This document shows positions 32,987 to 40,807 of a DNA stretch of 64,000 nt, in pieces. Position numbers and translations under genes: made by a program. Within the stretch, counting starts at the first letter, position 1, and every line of letters starts with the position of its first letter. The stretch covers positions 124,001 to 188,000 of the forward strand of contig NZ_JBIVRB010000002.1 of NCBI RefSeq assembly GCF_044755465.1, in the 5' to 3' direction. The DNA comes from Peterkaempfera sp044755465 (GTDB taxonomy: Bacteria > Actinomycetota > Actinomycetes > Streptomycetales > Streptomycetaceae). The notes under the pieces are model-generated. The model worked only from the letters and a program-made list of their open reading frames with translations. It made no database searches and was not told the origin of the DNA.

Positions 32987-33304
32987 TCTGCTTCCCTCGC
33001 CCCGTGGTTCTGCCGCAGTACTGCTGACACACATTCGGGACTGTAGGCGTGGCCGGAGGCGCGCCGATCGGGTTCACCCGAATTCGGCGTTCCGCCGCCT
33101 TGCGCGCGCCCCTTACGCCGGCCCGCGCATCCCCCGGATGGAGCAATCCCGGTTGCGGGGGCCGACGACTGGGTCCAACGGTGGTCGGACGGGGCGCAAG
33201 CACGCACCGCGAGCACGCACGGAGGACCATACGCACCGTCGCCCATAGGCACCGTCGCCCATACGCACCGTCGCCCATAGGCACTGTCGCATCGAGGAGG
33301 AGCC
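32987..33304. other. Divergent region upstream of tyrosinase
   Basis: This 318-bp stretch lies between the divergent secreted-protein and tyrosinase genes. I see no gene. It includes a 16-bp tandem repeat (33231-33292) that runs up to the tyrosinase ribosome site GAGGAGG. Confidence 0.5.
33231..33292 (+). repeat. 16-bp tandem repeat before the tyrosinase start
   Basis: Three full units at 33231, 33247 and 33263, and a shortened fourth to 33292, follow ACGCACCGTCGCCCAT / AGGCACCGTCGCCCAT alternately, so the array is also a 32-bp dimer. It ends directly at the Shine-Dalgarno sequence. Confidence 0.9.
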
Positions 33305-34492
33305 ATGGCCCTGGTCGTCCGCAGGAACCAGGCCGTGCTGAGCACGGCGGAGAAGAGGGCCTACGCCGACGCCGTGTGGGCCCTGAAGCGAAGCGACCCC
33401 GGCGGGTACGACAGCTTCGTCCGGGCGCACTATGACCTCTTCGACAGCGCCGTGGGCCATTCGGGGCCGGCCTTCCTGCCGTGGCACCGGGAGTTCCTGC
33501 TCCGCTTCGAGCAGGGTCTGCAACGGTTCGCACCGGGGATGGCGGTGCCCTACTGGGACTGGACCGTCGACCGGGACCCGTGGTCGTCGATCTGGGACGC
33601 CGACTTCCTGGGCGGTGACGGAGGCGACGACGCGGACCGGACCGTGCCGGACGGGCGCTTCGCCGCCGACACCGGCTGGAAGTGCCTCCCGCTCGGCATC
33701 GACCGGACCCGGCTCAGCCGGGAGTTCGGCCTGGGGGAGGAGGCGCTCCCCACCCCCGCCGCCGTACGGGACTGCCTCACCCGCACGCCGTACGACACCG
33801 CCCCCTGGGACGGCAGCTCGGCCGGGTTCCGCAACGCGTTCGAGGACATCCACAACCGGGTCCACAACTGGGTGGGCGGACACATGGGGCCGGCCAGCTC
33901 CCCCAACGACCCGGTGTTCTTCCTGCACCACTGCAACACGGACCGCCTGTGGTCCCAGTGGCAGGCCGGGCACCCCGGCGACGGCCCGCCGGCCACCGGC
34001 GCCCGCCCCGGCCACAACCTCAACGACCCGATGAAGCCCTGGGGCACCACGGTGCGGAGCGTGCTCGACCCCGGGGCCCTGGGCTATGTGTACGACACCC
34101 AGGGCCCCGAACCCCGGGGGGACCAGATGCTCCCCGGCGACACCCTCCTGGGCGGCCACAATGTGGTGTCCCAGGGCGGCAGGTTCCTCCTCGGGTACCA
34201 GACCGACGGCAACCTGGTGCTGGCCCCCACCGATGACACGGCACATCCGGTCTGGAACTCGCGCAACCGCAACCGGAACGACGTCGGCCACTGCGCCATG
34301 GAGGCCGACGGGCACCTGCGGGTCCGGGGCAGGGGCGAGCCCGGCAAGGAGACGGTCTACTGGGCCTCCGACAACCCGGACGGCACCCCGGGATACCGGC
34401 TCACCGTGTGGGACCAGGGGTTCATGACCATCCACCCCCCGGACAGTCCGGGCTCACCGGTCTGGGACTCCCGCAAGCAGCCCGGTCCCTGA
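33305..34492 (+). CDS. Tyrosinase fused to a bulb-type lectin domain
   Basis: The protein is 395 residues from ATG 33305. The N-terminal part (about 1-250) is a type-3 copper tyrosinase: CuA ligands are probably His42, His52 and His61 (AHYD, VGHSGPAFLPWHREFL), and CuB ligands His182, His186 and His208 in HNRVHNWVGG and SPNDPVFFLHHCNTDRLW, with the same 4 and 22 spacing as Streptomyces MelC2. The C-terminal part (about 275-395) resembles a bulb-type mannose-binding lectin: GDTLLGGHNVVSQGGRFLLGYQTDGNLVL and TVWDQGFMTIH. It would oxidise phenols to quinones. There is no MelC1-like caddie gene nearby and no obvious signal peptide. Confidence 0.92.
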   Translation: MALVVRRNQAVLSTAEKRAYADAVWALKRSDPGGYDSFVRAHYDLFDSAVGHSGPAFLPWHREFLLRFEQGLQRFAPGMAVPYWDWTVDRDPWSSIWDADFLGGDGGDDADRTVPDGRFAADTGWKCLPLGIDRTRLSREFGLGEEALPTPAAVRDCLTRTPYDTAPWDGSSAGFRNAFEDIHNRVHNWVGGHMGPASSPNDPVFFLHHCNTDRLWSQWQAGHPGDGPPATGARPGHNLNDPMKPWGTTVRSVLDPGALGYVYDTQGPEPRGDQMLPGDTLLGGHNVVSQGGRFLLGYQTDGNLVLAPTDDTAHPVWNSRNRNRNDVGHCAMEADGHLRVRGRGEPGKETVYWASDNPDGTPGYRLTVWDQGFMTIHPPDSPGSPVWDSRKQPGP

Positions 34493-34500
34493 CCTGGGCT

Positions 34501-34528
34501 CGGGCCCGCCCGGTCCTGCGCGGGCCCG
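34501..34528. terminator. Hairpin after the tyrosinase gene
   Basis: A perfect 9-bp stem pairs 34501-34509 with 34520-34528 in the gap to the convergent PPOX gene. Confidence 0.55.
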
Positions 34529-34552
34529 GCCCCGGCCGGGGTGGGTGCGGTC

Positions 34553-34586
34553 GTCAGCCGTCGGTGGGCCGTCAGCCGTCGGTGGG
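34553..34586. repeat. Tandem duplication at the PPOX gene end
   Basis: GTCAGCCGTCGGTGGG occurs at 34553-34568 and 34571-34586, an 18-bp period. The second copy carries the stop codon of the gene on the minus strand. Confidence 0.7.
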
Positions 34587-35036
34587 TGGGGGGAAGCCGC
34601 CGGTGGCGATGGGCCCCCAGCGCTGGGGGGTCACCCGGAGCAGGCACTTGCCCTGGCGGTGCATGGCCGCGCGGTACTCGTCCCAGTCCGGGTGCTCGCC
34701 CGAGATGCTGCGGTAGTACTCGACCAGCGGCTCCAGCGCCTCCGGCAGGTCCAGCACCTCGGTGTCGCCGTCGATTTGGACGTACGGCCCGTCCCAGTCG
34801 TCGGAGAGCACGCAGACCGACGCGCGGGGGTCGCGGCGGGCGTTGCGGGCCTTGGCGCGCTGGGGGTAGGTGGAGACCACGATCCGGCCCTCGGCGTCCA
34901 CGCCGCAGGCCACCGGGGAGGTCTGCGGGCGGCCGTCGGCGCGGGTGGTGATCAGCAGGGCCCGGTGCCGGGGGCGCAGGAAGTCGAGCAGCCCGGCGAG
35001 GTCCGGGCGGTCGGCGGTAGCGAATCTGGGTGCCAT
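34572..35036 (-). CDS. PPOX-type flavin/F420-dependent oxidoreductase
   Basis: The protein is 154 residues from ATG 35036. It belongs to the pyridoxamine-phosphate-oxidase-like split-barrel class: FLRPRHRALLITTRADGRPQTSPVACGVDAEGRIVVST, RAKARNARRDPRASVCVL, and PYVQIDGDTEVLDLPEALEPLVEYYRSISGEHPDWDEYRAAM. In actinobacteria this subgroup commonly uses coenzyme F420, but FMN cannot be excluded. The product is cytosolic and acts on an unknown acceptor. It is divergent from a GNAT gene, with 72 bp between. Confidence 0.87.
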   Translation of the reverse strand: MAPRFATADRPDLAGLLDFLRPRHRALLITTRADGRPQTSPVACGVDAEGRIVVSTYPQRAKARNARRDPRASVCVLSDDWDGPYVQIDGDTEVLDLPEALEPLVEYYRSISGEHPDWDEYRAAMHRQGKCLLRVTPQRWGPIATGGFPPPTDG

Positions 35037-35108
35037 GGCGAGCACGCTACAACGCCGGGCGCACCCGCCCCACCGGGACGGGACCGGCGGCTCGGCCATA
35101 CTGGCGGC

Positions 35109-35633
35109 ATGGACCAGCCCGCCATCCCGTACACCCTGCCGACCGAGCACACCCTGCCGACCGAGCGGCTGCTGCTGCACGAGGTGCTGCCCGCCGAGGC
35201 CGCCGAACTGCTGGCGGGCCGCACCACCGGCCGGGAATGGCTCGGCGGCGGGCCCGGCGAGGGGACCAGGGAGGCCGCCGGGATGCTCACCCTGGCCGCC
35301 GAGGCGGGCTGCCACACGCCGCGCTGGGCGCTGTACCGGATCGCCCGCCGGGACGACGGCATGACGGTCGGCGGCATCTGCTTCCACGGGCCGCCCGCCG
35401 ACGGCGGCGCCGAGATCGGCTTCGAACTCGCCCCCGGCGCGCGCGGCCTCGGCTACGCCACCGAGGCGCTGCGCGCGCTGGCCGGCTGGGCGCTGCGGCA
35501 GCCCGGCGTCGACCGGGTCACCACGATCACCACGCCCGCCAACCGGCCCTCCCAGCGGGTGATGGACCGGGCGGGCTTCACCCGGACCGCCGATCAGGAC
35601 GGCCTCAACACCTATCGGCTGAGCCGCTGCTGA
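35109..35633 (+). CDS. GNAT family N-acetyltransferase
   Basis: The protein is 174 residues from ATG 35109. The acetyl-CoA fold is seen in IARRDDGMTVGGICFHG, AEIGFELAPGARGLGYATEALRALAGWAL with the Q/RxxGxG/A-type pyrophosphate loop, and TTPANRPSQRVMDRAGF, the RimJ-like closing motif. The N-terminus has a duplicated TLPTE hexad (TLPTEHTLPTER) before the first strand LLLHEVLPAEAAELL. Members of this group acetylate ribosomal protein termini, amino sugars or small amines. No partner gene indicates the substrate. It is convergent with the amine oxidase gene, 17 bp apart. Confidence 0.9.
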   Translation: MDQPAIPYTLPTEHTLPTERLLLHEVLPAEAAELLAGRTTGREWLGGGPGEGTREAAGMLTLAAEAGCHTPRWALYRIARRDDGMTVGGICFHGPPADGGAEIGFELAPGARGLGYATEALRALAGWALRQPGVDRVTTITTPANRPSQRVMDRAGFTRTADQDGLNTYRLSRC

Positions 35634-35650
35634 CCGGCGGTCCGGGGCGC

Positions 35651-37624
35651 TCAGGCGTGGCAGTGGCCGCCCTGGGCGGTGGGCGGCACGTCCAGTGACG
35701 GGTTGCGGTCGAAGAAGCCGGTGGGGCGGAGGGTGAAGCCCGCCGAGTCGACCGGCATCACCGGCCAGTCCTCCAGCCGGGGCAGGTGGGTCGGGCCGAA
35801 GACGTGCCAGAGCGACAGTTCGGTGTCGGTCAGCGGCTGCTGCTCCGCCAGCCACTCCGGGATGCCGGCGTCGCCCTCGTGCTGGTTGGGGTAGTCGCCG
35901 TCCGGGTAGCGGCGGTCGGCGCGGTACGGCGTCACCCACAGGTGCCGGGTGCCGTACGCGACCCGGCGGGCCACCGACGAGCCCGGCTGGGAGAGCAGCA
36001 CCGGCCCCGGCTGCGGCACCAGGGTGTACGCGACGGGCTCGCCCATCCGGTTGAGCGAGCCGGGGTTGCCGATCCGCCAGCGCCGCCCGACCGCCGGGTC
36101 GGCCAGCCGCCCGGCCTGCGAGGTGTCGGCGACGACGGTCGCCCGCGCGGTGAACGCGTTGCCGTGCGGGTTCTCCGGGCCGGTCGCGATCGGCACCACG
36201 TCCACCTCCTCCACGGTGTTGCGCGGGCCGTCCACCGCCGGGTCCAGGCGGACGCAGAACAGGTGCTGGTGGTACGGCGCCAGCAGCCCCGGGGCGACCT
36301 CGGTGCCGTACGGGGAGCCGGCGCCCGGCTCGATCGCCGAAGTCTGCACGATGCCGGTGGACTTGACCTCGAAGCCGATGGTGCCGTCCTGGTACAGGTA
36401 CCAGTAGAAGCCGTAGTCGTAGTTGCCGAGTGTGGCGATGTACGAGATCACCAGCCGCCGCGACCGCCGGCTCTGCACCGCGTTGTCGTCGAAGATGTTG
36501 GTGTGCTTCCAGAGGAGGCCGATGTCCTCCTCGTGGATGCAGATCGCGTTGGGCGCCGTGTACGGGTGGCCGTGGTCGTCGGTGAGCACCGCGTCCAGGT
36601 AGCGGATCTCGCCCAGGCAGTCGCAGCCCAGCCGCAGCGCGTTGGCGTTGCGGCCGAGCAGGTACTCGCCGGCGTCCAGGTAGCAGACCCAGTTGCGGGT
36701 GGGGTTCGGCTCGGCGTACGGCACCGCCATCTCGGCCAGCGACGCCCGGTGCAGCACCGGCCGCTCGCGCTCGCCGTCGCGGTAGGACAGCTGGTGCAGC
36801 ACCAGGCCCTCGCGGGCGTTGAAGCCGACCCGTACCGACCAGTTCTGCCAGCTCAGCAGGGTGCCGTCCAGGGTGAAGGACGGGCCCTCGGGCTGGGTGA
36901 TCTCCAGCGGGCGCAGATCGGTGCGCGGCGGGCCGGTGAACTCCGCCTCGTACCGGCCGCACTCGGCCGGGATCGGCACCGCGCCGGTGTCCAGCAGCCG
37001 GAGGACCCGCTGCTCGATCAGGTCGACGTCCGCCAGCAGGCCCGCCACCGGGTGGGCGAACGGGTTGTCGCCCTCGTCGCAGCGGAGGAAGGTCAGCGAG
37101 CGCAGCATCCGGCGGCCGGCCTCGCCGGGGATGCCGAAGCTGCCCGCCGCCAGCGGCGCCGCCACCACCAGCTCCAGATCGGTGATGCCCCGGTCGGCCA
37201 TGGCCTTGCGCCAGCCGGGGTCGGCCTTCACCACCCGGTCGCACAGCTCGTAGTCCTCGAACAGCAGCGGCGGCTGGCCGTAGGGCGCCTGATCGGTCCG
37301 CAGATCGTGCCAGGAGGCGACGGTACCGGCGGTGAGGTCCACCAGGGCCTCGCCCGCGGCGCCGGTGGCGGTGTCCAGCAGGGTGGCGCGCACCCGGCGG
37401 TGGACGGGGGCGCCGGGGCGGTGGGCTGCGGCTTCGGCGCGCGGCGGCTCGTCCAGCAGGACCAGCGGGAAGCGGGTGGTCGGGGTGACCCGGCCGGACT
37501 GCTCCAGGATGCGGCGGGCGGCGGCGAACTCGGCTGCGGTCAGGTCGTCCAGGGGGTGGGGGGGCGACGTGGCGGGTGCCGGGGTGGTGGCCGGGGTGGT
37601 GGCCGGGGGGTTGTGGCAGTCCAT
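35651..37624 (-). CDS. Copper-containing primary amine oxidase
   Basis: The protein is 657 residues from ATG 37624; a GTG three codons earlier is possible. The topaquinone site is present as LGNYDYGFYW (N-Y-D/E-Y consensus), the catalytic base in YLDAGEYLLG, two copper His in APYHQHLFCVRLD, and the third in GPTHLPRLEDWPVMP. The enzyme oxidises primary amines to aldehydes with release of ammonia and hydrogen peroxide; topaquinone forms by self-processing of the Tyr. With no signal peptide it is probably cytosolic. It follows an amino-acid/amine permease gene and a TPR-like gene on the same strand, suggesting uptake and oxidation of an amine such as phenethylamine, tyramine or histamine. Confidence 0.95.
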   Translation of the reverse strand: MDCHNPPATTPATTPAPATSPPHPLDDLTAAEFAAARRILEQSGRVTPTTRFPLVLLDEPPRAEAAAHRPGAPVHRRVRATLLDTATGAAGEALVDLTAGTVASWHDLRTDQAPYGQPPLLFEDYELCDRVVKADPGWRKAMADRGITDLELVVAAPLAAGSFGIPGEAGRRMLRSLTFLRCDEGDNPFAHPVAGLLADVDLIEQRVLRLLDTGAVPIPAECGRYEAEFTGPPRTDLRPLEITQPEGPSFTLDGTLLSWQNWSVRVGFNAREGLVLHQLSYRDGERERPVLHRASLAEMAVPYAEPNPTRNWVCYLDAGEYLLGRNANALRLGCDCLGEIRYLDAVLTDDHGHPYTAPNAICIHEEDIGLLWKHTNIFDDNAVQSRRSRRLVISYIATLGNYDYGFYWYLYQDGTIGFEVKSTGIVQTSAIEPGAGSPYGTEVAPGLLAPYHQHLFCVRLDPAVDGPRNTVEEVDVVPIATGPENPHGNAFTARATVVADTSQAGRLADPAVGRRWRIGNPGSLNRMGEPVAYTLVPQPGPVLLSQPGSSVARRVAYGTRHLWVTPYRADRRYPDGDYPNQHEGDAGIPEWLAEQQPLTDTELSLWHVFGPTHLPRLEDWPVMPVDSAGFTLRPTGFFDRNPSLDVPPTAQGGHCHA

Positions 37625-37683
37625 GAGCCTCACCTGGTTTCGTACGGGGGCTTGCTGTGGCGCGGGGGTCAGCGTGACGAGGG

Positions 37684-37842
37684 TCAGGGGCGCGGGAACC
37701 GGGATGCCACGGGGTGGGTGGTCGTCCGCGCGGTTCCTCGCGCCCCTGGGGGGATGGTGCCGAGGTGGGGGTGGGGGGGCGGCCGTGCGGTTCCTCGCGC
37801 CCCTGGGTGGGTGGGGGTCGGTCGCGCGGCTCAGCGCCCCTG
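37684..37842. repeat. Cluster of GC-rich short intergenic repeats
   Basis: One inverted copy (37684-37700) and three direct copies (about 37728, 37784 and 37822, the last degenerate) of a CGCGCGGTTCCTCGCGCCCCT-like motif fill the gap between the permease and amine oxidase genes. The inverted copy can pair with the first direct copy into a long stem-loop. Confidence 0.75.
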
Positions 37843-37852
37843 GCGGGGCGGG

Positions 37853-39388
37853 TCAGTCGGTGGTCTGGCGCTGGGCGGCCAGTTCCAGCTGGTACGCCTC
37901 GTGGCCCAGGCCGATCCGGGCGTGGACGGCCGGGCGGCGGAACCGCAGCAGCAGGCCGTAGACCAGGCCGCCGACCGCCGCGATGGCGATCACGCCGGGG
38001 AGCACCCAGCGCAGCGCGGAGTCGGGGTCGGAGCCGAGCAGCATGTCGAAGTCCACGACCGCGTAGACCATGATCACCGTCAGGGCGATCCCAGCCACCG
38101 TCGCGGCGGCCAGCCGCCACCCCTGGGCGGCGACGGCGCCGCGCCGGACGAAGAAGACCACCACCGCCAGCGAGGAGGTCGCCATCAGCAGCAGCACACC
38201 GAGCGCGCCGACATTGCCCATCCAGATGAACAGGTCGTCCACCGGGTCCTTGCCGGTCAGGGCGAAGGCCGACACCACGCAGAGCGCGATCACGGTCTGG
38301 AGCAGCGAGCCGAACGCCGGAGCGCCGCTGGTCCGGGAGGCCCGGCCGACCGCCGACGGCAGCAGGCCCTCACGGCCCATCGCGAAGGCGTACCGGGCGA
38401 CCACGTTGTGGAAGCTCAGCATGGAGGCGAAGATCCCGGTGGCGAAGAACACGCCCAGCACATCGGAGAAGCTGCTGCCCAGCCGGTCGGCGCTCAGCCC
38501 GAAGATCAGCCCGGCGCTCGCCTCCTGCGAGGCACCCACGATCTTGGACGGGCCGGTGGCCACGCCCATCGCCCAGGAGCTGAGGGCGAAGAACACGGCG
38601 GTGAAGCCGATCGCCGAGAACATCACCCGGCTGACCACCACATGCGGGCGGCTGGTCTCCTCCGCGTACACCGGCGCCTGCTCGAACCCGGTGAAACCCG
38701 CGATCACAAAGCAGAGCGCGGTGCCCAGCCCGGCGCCGGTCAGCGTCGACGGGTTGAGCGCGTGGAAGGTGACCCCCTCCGGCCCCGGGTCGGAGACGAA
38801 CGCGATGTCCACCACGAACACCGACAGGCACTCCAGCATCAGCAGCACGCCCAGCACCCGGGCGTTGAGGTCGATCTTGAGCGCGCCGAGCACCGCGACC
38901 AGCGCCACCGCGGCCAGCGACGGCACCCACCAGACGACGTCGGTGTGGAAGAAGGTCTCGAACAGCGAGGAGACCTGGAAGCCGAAGATGCCGTAGATGC
39001 CCACCTGGAGCGCGGCGTAGGCGATGAGCGCGACGAACGCCGCGCCCGTCCCCGCCGTGCCGCCCAGCCCCCGGGATATGTAGGCGTAGAAGGCGCCCGC
39101 ATTGTGCACATGGCGGCTCATCTCGGCATAGCCCACGCTGAACAGGGCCAGCACCACGCCGAGGATCACATAGAGCAGCGGCTGCGCGACGATGCCCATC
39201 ACCGCGTAGGTGGTGGGCATCACCCCGGCGACCACCATCATCGGCGCACTGGCCGCCAGCACCGACAGCAGCAGCCCGGGAGTGCCGATCCGGCCGGCCC
39301 GCAGCGCCTGCTCCTCGCCCCGGTAGGTCTTGATCGCCGGCGCTTTCGATGCCGTCGTCCGGGGACTTGGTTCGCTGCCCGTCAGCAT
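37853..39388 (-). CDS. APC family amino-acid/amine permease
   Basis: The protein is 511 residues from ATG 39388 with GGAAG upstream; about 12 membrane helices. Features of the APC superfamily are LLLSVLAASAPMMVVAGVMP in helix 1, GYAEMSRHVHNAGAFYAYISRGLG in the substrate region, and GFTGFEQAPVYAEETSRPHVVVSRVM, typical of cationic-amino-acid/ethanolamine-type permeases. It is followed by 219 bp of repeats and then the copper amine oxidase gene. It probably imports the amine substrate for that enzyme, with proton symport. An extension upstream of 39388 is open but Arg/Pro-rich and not convincing. Confidence 0.92.
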   Translation of the reverse strand: MLTGSEPSPRTTASKAPAIKTYRGEEQALRAGRIGTPGLLLSVLAASAPMMVVAGVMPTTYAVMGIVAQPLLYVILGVVLALFSVGYAEMSRHVHNAGAFYAYISRGLGGTAGTGAAFVALIAYAALQVGIYGIFGFQVSSLFETFFHTDVVWWVPSLAAVALVAVLGALKIDLNARVLGVLLMLECLSVFVVDIAFVSDPGPEGVTFHALNPSTLTGAGLGTALCFVIAGFTGFEQAPVYAEETSRPHVVVSRVMFSAIGFTAVFFALSSWAMGVATGPSKIVGASQEASAGLIFGLSADRLGSSFSDVLGVFFATGIFASMLSFHNVVARYAFAMGREGLLPSAVGRASRTSGAPAFGSLLQTVIALCVVSAFALTGKDPVDDLFIWMGNVGALGVLLLMATSSLAVVVFFVRRGAVAAQGWRLAAATVAGIALTVIMVYAVVDFDMLLGSDPDSALRWVLPGVIAIAAVGGLVYGLLLRFRRPAVHARIGLGHEAYQLELAAQRQTTD

Positions 39389-39450
39389 GAGGGGGACTTC
39401 CTTCCGAAAAGGGTGGTGGGGAGGTGTGGTGCGGCCGGGCGGCGGACGGA

Positions 39451-40410
39451 TCAGCCGGACGGCGGGGGAGCGAGCGCGACCGCCTGTTCCCGGGCGGCCC
39501 GGAAGGACTTCCGGGGGTCGGGGCCGCCGTAGGACCACGGCTCGGGGGAGGCGTGCGGTCCGATCGCGTGGAAGAGCGCGGCAGCCTCGACCAGCCGGCC
39601 GTCCAGCACCTTGGCGTACGCCAGGTGGTTGAGGTCCAGCTTGAGCCGGGCGTGCTGCTCCCGGGCGTCGTCCAGCCACCAGGCGAAGGCGTCGTCCAGG
39701 CTGCGCCGCGCCCGTGGCGAGGACCAGCGCGGCAGCCGCGCCGGGTCGGCGGGCAGCAGCCCGGCGGCGGCCAGCACCCGGTACCGCTCGATGTGCGCCA
39801 CCAGCGGCAGCACCGCCAGCGGCGACCCGGCCGGGCACTGCGCGGCGGCCCGGTCGGCGAAGTCGTACACCGGGTGGTCCGGGTCGTCGGGGTCGGGGTG
39901 CGGCGGGCTGTACTCGGCCAGCCGGGCCACCACCAGGTGGTGCGCATCGCGGTGCCACGGGTCCAGCTCCCGGACGCGTTCGAAGCTGCCGTCCAGTAAC
40001 GCCTGGTCCAGGGCACCGCGCGCGCCGAGCAGCAGCAGGCCCACCCAGGGGGAGGGGTCCTGCGGCGCCCGCTCGGCCAGGGCCAGGCAGGCGGCCTGCG
40101 CGGCGGCGGGCGCGGCCTTGCCCCGGACGGCGAGCAGCACGGTGGCGAAGGCGTCCAGCGCGGCGGCGTCGGCGTTGTCCGGCTCGACGGCCAGCCAGTC
40201 CTTGGCCCAGCCCGCCGTGTCGGCCCCGGCGAGCACGGCCAGCCGGTGCGAGCGGCGGTCCCAGTCCTGGCCGGTCTCGTCGAGCAGGGCGCGGGCGCTC
40301 GTCCAGCGGCCCTGCGCCAGGTCGTCGCGGGCGGCCGCGAGCGCGGTGTCGTCCAGTGCCGGATCGAGGGTGAAGTCGTACCGGGAACGGGAGAAGCCGA
40401 AGGGGGTCAT
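39451..40410 (-). CDS. TPR-like hypothetical protein
   Basis: The protein is 319 residues from ATG 40410. It starts MTPFGFSRSRYDFTLDPALDDTALAAARDDLAQGRW and continues as alternating amphipathic helices (ALLDETGQDWDRRSHRLAVLA, AALDAFATVLLAVRGKAAPAAAQAACLAL, HLAYAKVLDGRLVEAAALFHAIG), consistent with a TPR-like solenoid. No enzyme motif or signal peptide is seen. It is the first gene of the group with the permease and amine oxidase, 62 bp upstream of the permease. Its role there is unknown; assembly or regulation is possible. Confidence 0.75.
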   Translation of the reverse strand: MTPFGFSRSRYDFTLDPALDDTALAAARDDLAQGRWTSARALLDETGQDWDRRSHRLAVLAGADTAGWAKDWLAVEPDNADAAALDAFATVLLAVRGKAAPAAAQAACLALAERAPQDPSPWVGLLLLGARGALDQALLDGSFERVRELDPWHRDAHHLVVARLAEYSPPHPDPDDPDHPVYDFADRAAAQCPAGSPLAVLPLVAHIERYRVLAAAGLLPADPARLPRWSSPRARRSLDDAFAWWLDDAREQHARLKLDLNHLAYAKVLDGRLVEAAALFHAIGPHASPEPWSYGGPDPRKSFRAAREQAVALAPPPSG

Positions 40411-40807
40411 CGCCTGCCCTGGTCGTCGCCGAGTGGCCGGCTGGGGGCCTTCGGGGCGTGCGTCACGTCCGGCTCCGAGTCTTCTGGTGTGAGGTGCGGC
40501 CGGCGCGCCTACCGCGGACCGGACTGGGGGCGCGGCGCGCGGACCCAAGCGGCGCTGATCACCCGGGACCAGCCAAGCAATGCGCGGGGGGCGCCTTCAA
40601 GGCTGTGCTTGTTGTCTCGATGTAGTCCTGTGGACACGCCCCGGCACCGCTGGGCTGCGGAGCGGCACCGGAGAGCCCCCAGGGCCCCGGCGCGGGATAC
40701 GAAACGGCACCGTTTGCCGGATTCGGCTGCGGATGGCGGCCGTCCTTGGTAATCGATCCCTGGCATGTCCGCGCACATACGGCGGGCGAACCGAGGAGGA
40801 GGCAGCC
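40411..40807. other. Divergent intergenic region with palindrome
   Basis: This 397-bp gap lies between the TPR-like gene and a divergent regulator gene. No gene is supported. It is less GC-rich in places (CTTGTTGTCTCGATGTAG near 40608) and carries the perfect palindrome at 40702-40715. Confidence 0.5.
40702..40715. promoter_or_regulatory. AAACGG-CA-CCGTTT palindrome
   Basis: A perfect 6+2+6 inverted repeat lies about 93 bp upstream of the regulator start. Perfect AT-containing palindromes are rare in this DNA, so an operator is likely. Confidence 0.5.

Noticed and set aside
33231..33292. Tandem repeat considered as a CRISPR array
   Set aside because: Units are directly adjacent without unique spacers, and no cas gene is present.
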